Assembly (NCBI GenBank): GCA_964405465.1
Contig: CAYONZ010000012.1
Location: 1-64,000 of the forward strand
Source of the DNA: CAYONZ01 sp964405465
GTDB taxonomy: Bacteria > Bdellovibrionota > Bdellovibrionia > Bdellovibrionales > JAMPXM01
Reading direction: 5' to 3'
Length of the DNA stretch: 64,000 bases
Shown: piece by piece, positions 26,766 to 35,180 of the stretch
How the letters are laid out: each line of letters opens with the position of its first letter
Position numbering within the stretch: position 1 is the stretch's first letter
Made by a program: the position numbers and the translations under genes
Notes under the pieces: generated by a model
What the model was told of the DNA's origin: nothing
What the model saw: the letters and a program-made list of their open reading frames with translations, nothing else
Databases searched by the model: none

Positions 26766-26801
26766 TTAAAAAAAACGCACAGTCCATTTGGCCTGTGCGT
26801 T
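26766..26801 (-). terminator. Rho-independent terminator of the peroxiredoxin gene
   Basis: The stem AACGCACAG/CTGTGCGTT (26774-26782 with 26793-26801) is followed on the minus strand by a run of eight T (complement of the A-run ending at 26775). It terminates transcription coming from the peroxiredoxin gene. It lies about 190 nt beyond that gene's stop, because a palindromic element sits between them. It is only about 20 nt upstream of the ATP-grasp start, so that gene's promoter must overlap or lie within this hairpin region. Confidence 0.8.
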
Positions 26802-26821
26802 CAAAAGAAAATGTACCAGTT

Positions 26822-26984
26822 TTAGGGCGTGTCCTCAATTGGCTAGACTGCTACGCGAAAGCAATAGAAATGATTTGAGCGTTGCTCGTCGTCGAAATAG
26901 CACCACTATTTCTCCTCCTCGTGCCTTCAACTCATTTCTATTGCTTCCGCTCGCGACGTCCGACCAATTGAGGACACGCCCTAA
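26822..26984. mobile_element. MITE-like 163-bp palindromic element
   Basis: A long imperfect inverted repeat. The outer 21 bases of each end are identical (TTAGGGCGTGTCCTCAATTG plus G, and its reverse complement). Further matching blocks continue inward, for example AAGCAATAGAAATGA in both arms and GAAATAG near the centre, so almost the whole element could fold on itself. It has no coding capacity. The ends can be read as TA-flanked inverted repeats, like a non-autonomous element that inserts at TA. Alternatively it could be a structural RNA or a REP-like repeat. It lies between the peroxiredoxin stop and the terminator. No second copy is in this window. Confidence 0.65.
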
Positions 26985-26992
26985 GACTCAAA

Positions 26993-27514
26993 TCAAACCT
27001 TGAGATGTTTGTCTCCAGGCTTCCATCCTGCAGCACATAGTTCTCCCGATTTGAGTCCAGAAAGAACACGTAAAATTTCATTCGTATCACGACCGACATT
27101 GAGGTTGTGGATACCCATATATTGAATCTTTTGTTCTGGATCGATAATGAATGTCCCTCGAGTGGCGATTCCTTTGTCCTCAAGTAAGACGCCATAGTCA
27201 CGAGACACGCGTTTTGTGATGTCACCTAAAAGAGGATAGCCAAGACTTTTGAGATCGTCTTTGATCCATCGCTTATGTGAGTGCACAGAGTCTACGCTGC
27301 AGCCGATGATTTCGGCGCCTTGTTCTTTGAACTTGGCAATTGTGTCACGAAACTGAGTCAACTCTGTTGGGCACACAAATGTGAAGTCCAGTGGATAGAA
27401 AAACAAGACGACCCATTTTCCTTTGTAGTCTGAAAGAGAAACCTCTTTAACTTCATTTCCATCAAATACAGCAGCACATGTAAACTGCGGTGCTGGCTGC
27501 CCAATTACTGGCAT
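26993..27514 (-). CDS. Typical 2-Cys peroxiredoxin (AhpC/Prx1 type)
   Basis: Reduces hydrogen peroxide and organic peroxides in the cytoplasm. The ATG at 27514 is chosen over 27550 because AGGAG lies 6 nt before it and MPVIGQPAPQF is the usual family N-terminus. The peroxidatic Cys is Cys48 in FTFVCPTEL and the resolving Cys is Cys160 in GELCAAGWKPG. The length is 173 residues. The C-terminus ends soon after the resolving Cys and lacks the YF extension of over-oxidation-sensitive enzymes, so it should be a robust form. Its reductant is probably thioredoxin or AhpF; a thioredoxin reductase gene lies at 50.1 kb. Confidence 0.95.
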   Translation of the reverse strand: MPVIGQPAPQFTCAAVFDGNEVKEVSLSDYKGKWVVLFFYPLDFTFVCPTELTQFRDTIAKFKEQGAEIIGCSVDSVHSHKRWIKDDLKSLGYPLLGDITKRVSRDYGVLLEDKGIATRGTFIIDPEQKIQYMGIHNLNVGRDTNEILRVLSGLKSGELCAAGWKPGDKHLKV

Positions 27515-27670
27515 TTTCCACTCCTTTGTTGTTGTTGCGAACTTGACCATTCTGCCTAGGCGGGCGAAGCAAAGTCAAACCGTGATCTTTTCAGTTTTTC
27601 AGTGTAAGAATCATTTGCTAATGTGCAGGAGTTGATCGACATTTCGTGTACAGGAACCAAGGGAGTGATG

Positions 27671-28438
27671 ATGAAGTTGATTTCTTGGAACGTGAATGGA
27701 ATTCGTGCGGCGTATAAGAAAGGTCTTTTGGAGTTCGTCGAACGACAGAATCCCGATGTGTTTTGCGTTCAAGAAACTAAAGCGCATCTTGAGCAAGTTG
27801 AGCCCGCTGTGGTTAATCTTGGTGGGTTGTCTGGTTATTGGTCGTCAGCAACCCGTAGAGGGTATTCTGGAGTGGCCTCTTTCTTTAAACATGCACCGAA
27901 AAAAGTTGAGTATGGGGTTGGGATTTCTGAGTACGATTCTGAAGGACGTTTTGTGGTTTCTCACCATGAGGCGTTTTCACTCTACAATATTTATTTTCCA
28001 AATGGCGGCTCCGGAGAAGAGAGACATCAATTTAAACAAAAATTTCTAAAAGATTTAAATCTTCATCTGAAGCCCATCGTGCAATCAGGTAGACAAGTGA
28101 TTGTGACAGGTGATTACAACGTTGCTCATCGGGATATTGATATTTACGATCCTAAGAAATTGGCAAATGAAAGTGGATTTTTACCTGTCGAACGCCAGTG
28201 GTTTGATTCATTTCTGGAGCTTGGCTTTGTTGACACCTTCAGATACATGCATCCAGAGGTGCGGGACAAATACACCTGGTGGTCTTATTTGGAGGGCGGG
28301 CGAATGCACAACCGTGGATGGCGCATCGATTATTTTTGTGTTACCGAAGGATTGGCTAAGTCGATCCGGCGCGCCGAGGTGCTAGACCAGCAAGAGGGCT
28401 CGGATCATTGTCCTGTATTGTTGGACATACAGATTTAG
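27671..28438 (+). CDS. xth: Exodeoxyribonuclease III
   Basis: AP endonuclease and 3'-5' exonuclease for base-excision repair. The start at 27671 (the second of two adjacent ATGs, after GGGAG) gives the canonical N-terminus MKLISWNVNGIRAAYKKGL. The active-site motifs are VQETKA (metal Glu), GDYNVAH (Asp and Asn) and the C-terminal GSDHCPV (Asp-His pair). The length of 255 residues is normal. It is divergent from the peroxiredoxin gene with a 156-bp gap, so two oxidative-damage functions are side by side. The fxsA-like gene begins 8 nt after its stop. Confidence 0.95.
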   Translation: MKLISWNVNGIRAAYKKGLLEFVERQNPDVFCVQETKAHLEQVEPAVVNLGGLSGYWSSATRRGYSGVASFFKHAPKKVEYGVGISEYDSEGRFVVSHHEAFSLYNIYFPNGGSGEERHQFKQKFLKDLNLHLKPIVQSGRQVIVTGDYNVAHRDIDIYDPKKLANESGFLPVERQWFDSFLELGFVDTFRYMHPEVRDKYTWWSYLEGGRMHNRGWRIDYFCVTEGLAKSIRRAEVLDQQEGSDHCPVLLDIQI

Positions 28439-28446
28439 GGGGACTT

Positions 28447-28998
28447 GTGTTTTTCTTTTTATTCTTAGTTTTGCCTGTTTTGGAAATTTGGCTGTTGTTT
28501 AAAGTAGGGTCTGTTATCGGTGGGTTTCGAGTTTTCGCATCTCTTCTGGTTTTGTTTTTTGTTGGATTGCAAATTGTAAAATTCGAAGCAAAGAGGGTCG
28601 TTCTGGATTTTCAGCAAGCGCTGCTTCAGCAAAGCAAACCTTCTTTAAAGACTGTACAAGGTATGATGACCGTTGTTGCTGGAGTTCTGCTGATGATTCC
28701 AGGATTTATAACAGATGTAGTCGCACTTAGTTTGCTTTTTCCAGGAACTCGGCAGCTACTTTCATGGGTCCTGCAGAAATGGTTGACAGCCAAGTTGCGG
28801 AGTGGAGGTTTACGATTCTCTGACAATGGTTTTAAGTTTGCGTTTCGGTCGTCTCGAGTCGATCCCTTTATGTACGGAGAGCGTTTCAATCGACAGGATC
28901 AAAAAACGGGGGAGCCCTATTCTGATGTTATTGAGGTCAAAGCCCGCCCCGTGATAGACGAAAAATTACTCGAAAATCTCAATTCTGGTTTAGACTGA
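28447..28998 (+). CDS. fxsA: FxsA-family cytoplasmic membrane protein
   Basis: A small inner-membrane protein of 183 residues. The GTG at 28447 is preferred over a TTG at 28408 because GGGGGA sits directly upstream and the N-terminus then starts at the first membrane helix, as in FxsA (FLVLPVLEIWLLFKVGSVIG). Two further hydrophobic segments follow (FASLLVLFFVGLQIV and MMTVVAGVLLMIPGFITDVV), with the conserved IPGFITD loop. The E. coli protein affects phage F exclusion of T7; the general role is unknown. The polar C-terminal tail is probably cytoplasmic. It lies 8 nt after xth, so they form one operon. Confidence 0.88.
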   Translation: MFFFLFLVLPVLEIWLLFKVGSVIGGFRVFASLLVLFFVGLQIVKFEAKRVVLDFQQALLQQSKPSLKTVQGMMTVVAGVLLMIPGFITDVVALSLLFPGTRQLLSWVLQKWLTAKLRSGGLRFSDNGFKFAFRSSRVDPFMYGERFNRQDQKTGEPYSDVIEVKARPVIDEKLLENLNSGLD

Positions 28999-29057
28999 GG
29001 TCCAGATCTATCTTGCTGAGTAGATGAACCTCGTTCTCTATTGTTAGCATTTGATAG

Positions 29058-29519
29058 ATGTCGCTAAACAATATTTGTTTTTTCATCATTTTCTTTTTGA
29101 GTCTCCCTCTGCATGCTGTGTGTGTCACAAGTAAGACGGCTCAGCTCCGAGCAGCGCCCAATAAAAAAGCGGCTGTGACTTGGCAGGTGGGCAAATATAT
29201 GCCGTTAAAAAAAATCTCTGAAAAATCCGGGTGGCTGCAGGTTGAGGATGTCGATGGCGAAAGACATTGGGTGGTCAAGTCGGCGGTTTCTGAAAAAATA
29301 GTCTGTGCAGTTGTGAAATCTAGCCAAGCAACTCTTCGGCAGAGGCCTAGTGGGTCAGCTCCTGCCATAGAGTCGGGGGCAGTCGATAAATACACTCCAT
29401 TTAAACGCGTAGGACGCGAAGACGCTTGGGTGCAACTCGAAGACGAATATAAGACTCGTAGCTGGGCCAATGAAAAACTACTGTGGTGGCCAGTCACTCG
29501 CACCAGCTTTAAATTTTAG
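29058..29519 (+). CDS. Exported protein with two bacterial SH3 domains
   Basis: A 153-residue protein with a signal peptide (MSLNNICFFIIFFLSLPLHA). Two tandem SH3_3-like repeats follow. The first, about residues 22-80, has TAQLRAAPNKKAAVTWQVG and GWLQVEDVDGERHWV. The second, about 84-145, has QATLRQRPSGSAPAIESGAV and AWVQLEDEYKTRSW. Such domains usually bind peptidoglycan or peptide ligands in the periplasm. There is no catalytic domain. It is plus-strand, 60 nt after fxsA; co-transcription is possible. Confidence 0.85.
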   Translation: MSLNNICFFIIFFLSLPLHAVCVTSKTAQLRAAPNKKAAVTWQVGKYMPLKKISEKSGWLQVEDVDGERHWVVKSAVSEKIVCAVVKSSQATLRQRPSGSAPAIESGAVDKYTPFKRVGREDAWVQLEDEYKTRSWANEKLLWWPVTRTSFKF

Positions 29520-29791
29520 AAGTGCAAAAACTCTAAACGATGCTCCTAGCTTGGATTTGCGTCGAAAAATCTAAGCAAAATCCATTTAAGATCTTAACTG
29601 TAATCTGACCACTGCTCGGTAAAAAATTTTGTAAAACAAAGAGCGAGAATCAAAAAAACAAGAAAAATCAACAATTTGCTGCATGTAAGAAAATTTAAGA
29701 TTTTTGCTTGCAAAATAGATAGTGGCTGTGGGTAAATAATTCAGTTCCATTTTGGCACTGCGTAAAAGCAGAGCAAATGAGGGGGGCATTA
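29520..29791 (+). promoter_or_regulatory. Intergenic region with a hairpin after the SH3 gene
   Basis: An AT-rich gap of 272 bp. At 29549-29576 a 10-bp stem (GCTTGGATTT with AAATCTAAGC, one G-U pair) lies about 30 nt after the SH3-gene stop. It has no T-run, so it is only a possible terminator. The remainder must contain the promoter of the DksA-like gene at 29792. I see no convincing -35/-10 pair and no gene. Confidence 0.35.
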
Positions 29792-30160
29792 ATGGCAGAA
29801 CTAACAACGAGTCTCATCCAGGAGTGCAAACGGAGACTTCTCGAAACCAAGGCACAGATTCTCAATCGTGTCCAAGAAGCGAGAAGAGAGTTTAACAACG
29901 ATGACCGGGGTGGGGACGAAGCTGATCAAACGGTACGAGTGTTGGCGGAGGGGGAACTGCTAGCATTAACGGATCGTTTGCGAGGCCAGCTGATGGAAGT
30001 TGAGCAAGCACTTGCGAGAATCGAGGGTGGAAACTATGGAGTCTGTGAAGAAACAGACGAAGCCATCGAACCAGACCGATTGCTTGCTATTCCATGGACG
30101 CGATTGAGTATAGAAGGTGCTGAAATTCGTGAGAGCATGAAGAAACGGTACGCACGCTAA
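29792..30160 (+). CDS. DksA/TraR-family protein lacking three of four zinc cysteines
   Basis: Probable RNA-polymerase secondary-channel regulator, 122 residues. The ATG at 29792 follows GGGGGG with good spacing. It has the long N-terminal coiled coil with the acidic tip DRGGDEADQ (residues 38-46), a second helix, and the C-terminal finger region GNYGVCEETDEAIEPDRLLA. Only Cys85 of the four zinc ligands remains; the other positions are Thr88, Ser106 and Gly109. The fold may therefore hold without zinc, as described for Pseudomonas DksA2. A zinc-independent form would stay active under metal limitation or thiol oxidation. A good terminator follows. Confidence 0.88.
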   Translation: MAELTTSLIQECKRRLLETKAQILNRVQEARREFNNDDRGGDEADQTVRVLAEGELLALTDRLRGQLMEVEQALARIEGGNYGVCEETDEAIEPDRLLAIPWTRLSIEGAEIRESMKKRYAR

Positions 30161-30204
30161 CTTTAGGTATTAAATCTTGCAGGTACCAGCAAATGGCTGT
30201 GCCG

Positions 30205-30232
30205 CGCTCCAGGGACGGAGCGTTTGTTTTTT
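30205..30232 (+). terminator. Rho-independent terminator after the DksA-like gene
   Basis: The 6-bp GC-rich stem CGCTCC/GGAGCG (30205-30210 with 30217-30222), loop AGGGAC, is followed by TTTGTTTTTT. It lies 45 nt after the stop of the DksA-like gene. It also faces the convergent minus-strand gene ending at 30241. Confidence 0.8.
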
Positions 30233-30240
30233 AGGGTATT

Positions 30241-32499
30241 TTATTTTCCATCCCAAATAAAATAGGTCGAGCGTCCAGCTAGACCTTTGCGCGCGCTAAA
30301 TAACACTCGGTCCGAATCCGGAGAGACGAGGAAGGTCGCGACGCCACCATAAATTTGATAGCGGTCACTGATTTGTGAAATTCCACGGCCGTCAAGGTAG
30401 GCCACGTATAATTCGTCTTCACCATCGCTATTGCTGTCAGCTAAAAATATGATTTTCGTTTGATCCCGTGAAAAAGTAAGCGACCGCATATTTGCTGTCG
30501 CCATAGTTGATCGAGGAAGACTGGTGGTTTTTCCGGTTGAATAAGAAACAAATCGCAGCTGAGTTAGTCCAGAGACAGAGTTAAACTCAAAGGAATACTC
30601 TCCGCTTCCGTCGGCCAGCTTTAGAAGTGCCGGGTGTTGTGGAGAGTTGCCGGGTAAAGGGTGACCGTTCCAGTTGATATCAGACTGTTTAATTCCATGG
30701 TCGTCGAAGAGCGCGCGATGAATTTTTTCTTCACGAGCGACATAATGCTGAACTGCTGCACTCCGGCCACCCGGCAAAAAATCATAAGCTATCAAAGACC
30801 CTTCGATGGTTAATTGGTAAATTTGGTTGTTTGTCACATCAATCAGTTTCAGTGCTGCAGGTTGTTTTTCCTCAAGTAAAATCAGGTTTCCCGAAACCGA
30901 GGGTTTGAGATGAATCTCAAAGACACTGCTGTCATATAGTTTCGTAAGGAGGTTGGTCGCAAAGTCATAGCGGTAAAGATTATGGCCCCAGGTGGATGTC
31001 TTCGATGTCTTAAACACAAAAAATGACTCGTCGGCAGCGATGATCGGATTGTTGTCGAACCATAAAATGTGTTCATCTGTGGCGAGCCGATTTTGAATCA
31101 TCAAGTTGTGGTGACCTGTTCCATCCGGATTGCTCATTGCAAAATCAAAATGAAAGGCAAACCCCTCGGTAAATAAAAACTGTGATTTCCCTGGCAAATA
31201 GACAATGTTTTGGGCTTCTTCATCGGTGCCGAGATTAGGGTGCATTTGCATTCGGCTTGAGCCGTCAAACTGAGCCGTATAAAAATACTTGTCCCCATCG
31301 GTTAATTTGGTTTTCGGACTCGCTTTAAAAACAACCAAACCGTTTGCCGCAAAGTCATAACTTTGATCTACACTGTACGCCGGGTTGGTGACGGTATCGC
31401 TTATTCTCTTCCAATCGTTGGCTGATGCTAGGTAAAAACCATAGAGTTGATACGCATAAGGGAGATCGTAATCAGCGGCGACGAGAACTTGTGTTTCATC
31501 TTGGGAAACTTTAAAATCCCTAACCCCATAGCGAGCTCCGATGACTTGAGGAGAAACTTTTTGAAGAAAAAGTTCTGAGGTCTGTTTGTAAAAGAGCTCT
31601 GTCGTACCCTCAGAGTTCTTTGCTGAATACAAAATACGATCGCCATCTTTGAACCAGTAAATTTGTTCAATTTGTTCTTTTCCAAGCAATAATGATGGCC
31701 AGATGGCGCCGTCGAGTTCAGAGCCCAGTCGGCAAGTCAAAGACTCGCTGTGATCTTGGCCGTTACTGGTGAGCGAAACTGTTGCGGAGTAGTCCCCTCG
31801 GCCAGAAGTCTGCGTGGCTCGCGTGTCGATTCTCAAATTAAATGCCGGCGATGTATAGGTCAGCTCACGTGATTTGAATGCTCTGGCGGCCTGAAAGGTA
31901 TTCAGCGTTTCAATTTGTATATTGCTGAGCATTTGTGAGCCGATTTTAACCGAGACATCGCCGAATTGATTGACCGTATTTCTTTTCACCACAATATCTA
32001 TTGCGGTGTCTCTGCCCTGAGGAGATTGACACCAAACCTCGGGAAGTGAAATCGTTTCTGAACTGGTTGCAACACTTAGTTCTTCGGGAGTAAGTTTCTC
32101 ATAGACTCCGTCGTCGACGGAGATCACCTTTTGCTGGAGTCTTGAATAGGAGACGCGCGAAATATCGATGGTCTCATTCGTCTCGGTGCAGTCTTCTGGG
32201 TTGATCGATTGAAGGGTAATGCCTGTCGCCGAGTTGGAGGTGTTCGTGGTTATCGGCGGAAATGTCACTTTCGACAAAACGGTTTTTGCACATACCTGCG
32301 ATGGCAAGCGACGGTAAAACTCTCCTTCAGGCTTACCTTCGTAGCCCGACCCATTCCCTTGTTGAACCCCACTTTTTAGTCCAAGCTGCGATACCGACTG
32401 AAAGCTGATTCCACCACCATTGGTGCAATTCTGAAATGAAAACAGCCAGGCACCCAAAAGGACAATGGCTAAAATTCTCGATTCAAGTTTCACTCTCAT
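30241..32499 (-). CDS. Large surface lipoprotein-like protein with a beta-propeller-type region
   Basis: A 752-residue exported protein. The N-terminus has a signal peptide ending at Cys25 in LFSFQNCTNG. This is not a textbook lipobox (N at -1), but the position suggests a lipid anchor. The first 270 residues are Ser/Thr-rich and beta-like. The rest (about 280-752) contains repeated blocks of the TolB/WD40-like type, such as YWFKDGDRILYSAKNSEG, FSRDQTKIIFLADSNSDGED and VSPDSDRVLFSARKG, consistent with a propeller. It has no catalytic motif. It is convergent with the DksA-like gene. The function is unknown; binding or adhesion at the cell surface is a guess. Confidence 0.75.
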   Translation of the reverse strand: MRVKLESRILAIVLLGAWLFSFQNCTNGGGISFQSVSQLGLKSGVQQGNGSGYEGKPEGEFYRRLPSQVCAKTVLSKVTFPPITTNTSNSATGITLQSINPEDCTETNETIDISRVSYSRLQQKVISVDDGVYEKLTPEELSVATSSETISLPEVWCQSPQGRDTAIDIVVKRNTVNQFGDVSVKIGSQMLSNIQIETLNTFQAARAFKSRELTYTSPAFNLRIDTRATQTSGRGDYSATVSLTSNGQDHSESLTCRLGSELDGAIWPSLLLGKEQIEQIYWFKDGDRILYSAKNSEGTTELFYKQTSELFLQKVSPQVIGARYGVRDFKVSQDETQVLVAADYDLPYAYQLYGFYLASANDWKRISDTVTNPAYSVDQSYDFAANGLVVFKASPKTKLTDGDKYFYTAQFDGSSRMQMHPNLGTDEEAQNIVYLPGKSQFLFTEGFAFHFDFAMSNPDGTGHHNLMIQNRLATDEHILWFDNNPIIAADESFFVFKTSKTSTWGHNLYRYDFATNLLTKLYDSSVFEIHLKPSVSGNLILLEEKQPAALKLIDVTNNQIYQLTIEGSLIAYDFLPGGRSAAVQHYVAREEKIHRALFDDHGIKQSDINWNGHPLPGNSPQHPALLKLADGSGEYSFEFNSVSGLTQLRFVSYSTGKTTSLPRSTMATANMRSLTFSRDQTKIIFLADSNSDGEDELYVAYLDGRGISQISDRYQIYGGVATFLVSPDSDRVLFSARKGLAGRSTYFIWDGK

Positions 32500-32683
32500 T
32501 TTTAGCGAGCTCCACGTGTAAGTACAGACCTAGTCTTACGTCCATACTTATCGGGTCTCCACGGTATGAATTTGAGGCTAAAGAGAAATACCTTTGAATC
32601 GTCGAAATCTTTGACGGTCGCTTTTGGTCTCTGGTCTCAGGGCTCTGGGCTATTCGCAAAATGAGACACGAGCTTGAGATGCC

Positions 32684-33127
32684 CTAAGTTTGGCTTTCTG
32701 CCTTTTGTTGGTCCTGCAAAGCTTTTTCTATTTCTTGTTTCGACCAGGTTTTTCCTTTACCAACACCAGGGCAGAATTTCGCGACTTCATTTTTCCAAGT
32801 TTTGGCGCCCATGACCTCTGGCCAGAATGGCCATGTTCGGCACTGTGTGGGGCGCCCTTCGTAGACCGAGCAACTTTTGTTCTTTAAAAAAATGCAAGCT
32901 TGGTTTGCGCCATCGATGAGGTGATAAAAACCGTCGCTCTTGCGGCAATATTTTTTGGTAAATACAGATGTCGACATTTGCAGCGACTTCGCCATTCGCT
33001 TGCGGTCTGCCAACGTCATGTATACAAAACCAAATTCGCCATGAGAGACACAGCATTTGCCAGAACCCTGGCAGCTGAATTGTACCCCGTCATGCCACCA
33101 TTCTTTCTTTTCTGTTTGTTTGCTCAT
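32684..33127 (-). CDS. YkgJ-family cysteine-cluster protein
   Basis: A 147-residue cytoplasmic protein with the conserved Cys cluster of the YkgJ (UPF0153) family: SCQGSGKCC near the N-terminus, ACIFLKNKSCSVYEGRP and TQCRTWPFWPE in the middle, and FCPG later. It probably binds zinc or an iron-sulfur centre. CAGGAG lies 7 nt before the ATG. The C-terminus is a short Lys/Glu/Gln helix. It has no operon partner. The biochemical role of the family is not established. Confidence 0.88.
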   Translation of the reverse strand: MSKQTEKKEWWHDGVQFSCQGSGKCCVSHGEFGFVYMTLADRKRMAKSLQMSTSVFTKKYCRKSDGFYHLIDGANQACIFLKNKSCSVYEGRPTQCRTWPFWPEVMGAKTWKNEVAKFCPGVGKGKTWSKQEIEKALQDQQKAESQT

Positions 33128-33430
33128 TATAGTCTCCTGGTTGATCTCCAGACTCTTGGGCTTTTGGGGCTCGAGTGGGACGTGTGTTCTAGGTTCATGT
33201 CAAAACTAGGTTCGTGCAAAAAGACGATTAAGAAATAAAAATGAACGCGAACTTGCAATTTGCCAATCATTTTGAGCGTGAGGGGGTGTCTTTGACTCCT
33301 GTCCGTTGCGCGGCATCAGAGGTCCCTATGTTCTTGTAATCACTTGCTTCAGTCATGACTTTACCGCAAATTATGGAGCCATGTTGGACTTCGTCCAAAT
33401 CCCATCGTTTCAAGTATTTAGGGGGATCGA
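33128..33430. other. Intergenic region upstream of the peptide-importer operon
   Basis: A 303-bp gap between the divergent YkgJ gene and the substrate-binding protein gene. It has no ORF with coding character. TTTGACTCC near 33292 could be part of a -35, but no good -10 follows at the right distance. I see no strong palindrome. It should hold both promoters. Confidence 0.4.
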
Positions 33431-35086
33431 ATGAAACTAAAAATGAAAAACCAATTCGTACTTTTGGCTACTACGTTCGCTCTGGCGACGAGCGTGTTTG
33501 CCGCAAACAAGCCGATACAAATCGGGGATCCAAAGGCGCCGCAACAGGGTACCTTTTTGTTTAATTTAGGGGAAGAGCCATCAACTTTAAACCCAATCAC
33601 CGCAACTGACTTTTACAGCCGAAAGCTTCACGAGTTGGTGATGGACACCCTACTTGTGCGCAATCAAGAGACTTACGATTGGGATCCAGGTTTAGCAGAA
33701 AAATATGAAATTTCTAAAGATGGCAAGGTTTTCACTTTCTACATCCGTAAGAATGCGACATTTCATGATGGCAAACCTGTGACTGCTGAAGATGTAAAGT
33801 TTAGTTATGATGCGATTTTTGATCCCGCCTTTGATACAGCACACTTACGACCTTATTTTGAAAATTTTGAAAAGGCCGAAGTGGTCGATCCCTATACAAT
33901 AAAGTTCTATGTTAAGACCAAATACTTCGGAAATTTAGAGTCTCTTGCCGACACCATGTATGTTTCGCCGAAGCATTTTTATGGCAATGCCAAAGAAGGT
34001 GCGAAAAAAAATAAAACAGTCATGGGTTCGGGCCCATATAAACTTGATTCTTATGATCAAGGGCAAAAAATCGTATTGGTTCGCAATCCCAATTGGTGGG
34101 GTAATTCGGTTCCTGAACTTAAAGGAAAATACAATTTCTCTAAGGTGCTTCTGCGCTTTGTAAAAGAAGAGCAGGTCGAACTTGAAATGGTGAAGAAGGG
34201 GCAAATTGATTTTGCTGAGATCACTCCTGAAGTTTATGAAGTGAAAGCGGTTGGTGATGTTTGGGGTACCAAAGCTCTCAAATTTAAAGTCGAGAATCTC
34301 GAACCCAAATCTTACGGTTATTTAGGCTGGAATCTCCGCCGTCCGATGTTCAAGGATCGCGAGATGCGCATTGCCCTGACCCATCTCATGAACCGCGATT
34401 TGATGAATAAGAAATTTCGTCAAGGGATGTCTTTGCTCGCGACCGGCCCATGGTATCAACAGAGTGAATATGCTGACCCAACAGTTAAGCCAATTCCATT
34501 TGATCCCAAAAAGGCAGCGCAACTTTTGACCAAGCTCGGTTGGAAAGACACCGACAAAGATGGCGTACTCGATAAAATGATCGATGGCAAAAAAACAGAT
34601 CTGGCGTTTACGTTATTGTACGGCGGAAAAGACAGCGAGAAATATTGGACTCTTTATCAAGAGGACTTAAAAAAAGCAGGAATCAAAATGGAGCTGAAAC
34701 AGCTCGAATGGAATTCTCTTCTCAAGAATGTTAAAACTGCAAACTTTGATGTTTGTGCTATGGCTTGGGGTGGCGGTTCTGTGGACAATGATCCAAAGCA
34801 GATTTGGCACACCTCGAGCATTGCTGAGGGTGGTTCGAACTACGTTGGATATTCCAACCCAGAGGTTGATCGTTTGATTGATCAAATTCGTGAAGAGCTG
34901 GACAAGAAAAAACGAATTGTGATGATGCGAAAAGTCTATCGCGTGATCGCCGAAGATGCTCCCTACACGTTCTTGTTTAATCCTCGATATTATCTTTACG
35001 TCACTACAGATAAAATCATGAAAGTTAAGCCAACGAACAAGTTTGCGGTTGGTCGCGAGTATTGGTACGCCAAACAAGCGGATTAG
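33431..35086 (+). CDS. Peptide ABC transporter, periplasmic substrate-binding protein (YejA/OppA type)
   Basis: A 551-residue SBP_bac_5 family protein that captures peptides in the periplasm. It has a signal peptide (MKNQFVLLATTFALATSVFA) without a lipobox Cys, so it is soluble. Family features are FHDGKPVTAEDVKFSYDAI and the early GEEPSTLNPITATDFY. GGGGGA lies just before the ATG. It is the first gene of a three-gene unit with two permeases of the Yej type. An 11-bp-stem hairpin separates it from the permease genes, as is common when the binding protein is made in excess. Confidence 0.92.
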   Translation: MKLKMKNQFVLLATTFALATSVFAANKPIQIGDPKAPQQGTFLFNLGEEPSTLNPITATDFYSRKLHELVMDTLLVRNQETYDWDPGLAEKYEISKDGKVFTFYIRKNATFHDGKPVTAEDVKFSYDAIFDPAFDTAHLRPYFENFEKAEVVDPYTIKFYVKTKYFGNLESLADTMYVSPKHFYGNAKEGAKKNKTVMGSGPYKLDSYDQGQKIVLVRNPNWWGNSVPELKGKYNFSKVLLRFVKEEQVELEMVKKGQIDFAEITPEVYEVKAVGDVWGTKALKFKVENLEPKSYGYLGWNLRRPMFKDREMRIALTHLMNRDLMNKKFRQGMSLLATGPWYQQSEYADPTVKPIPFDPKKAAQLLTKLGWKDTDKDGVLDKMIDGKKTDLAFTLLYGGKDSEKYWTLYQEDLKKAGIKMELKQLEWNSLLKNVKTANFDVCAMAWGGGSVDNDPKQIWHTSSIAEGGSNYVGYSNPEVDRLIDQIREELDKKKRIVMMRKVYRVIAEDAPYTFLFNPRYYLYVTTDKIMKVKPTNKFAVGREYWYAKQAD

Positions 35087-35100
35087 TTGATAAGAATTGG

Positions 35101-35139
35101 TGCTGTACTTAGACTTTGCTTGAAACTCTAGGTACAGTA
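35101..35139 (+). terminator. Hairpin between binding-protein and permease genes
   Basis: The arms CTGTACTTAGA (35103-35113) and TCTAGGTACAG (35127-35137) pair over 11 bp with one G-U. There is no long T-run after it. It lies 14 nt after the binding-protein stop and 44 nt before the permease start. It probably reduces read-through or protects the upstream mRNA rather than fully terminating. Confidence 0.6.
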
Positions 35140-35180
35140 TTTAGTGCTGAGCTATGATCTAGGATCCGGAGAGTTTTTCT

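Noticed and set aside
30241..32499. Classical lipobox at Cys25 of the large propeller-like protein
   Set aside because: The residues before the Cys (FQN) do not fit the standard lipobox. It is kept as a possible, not a firm, lipoprotein.
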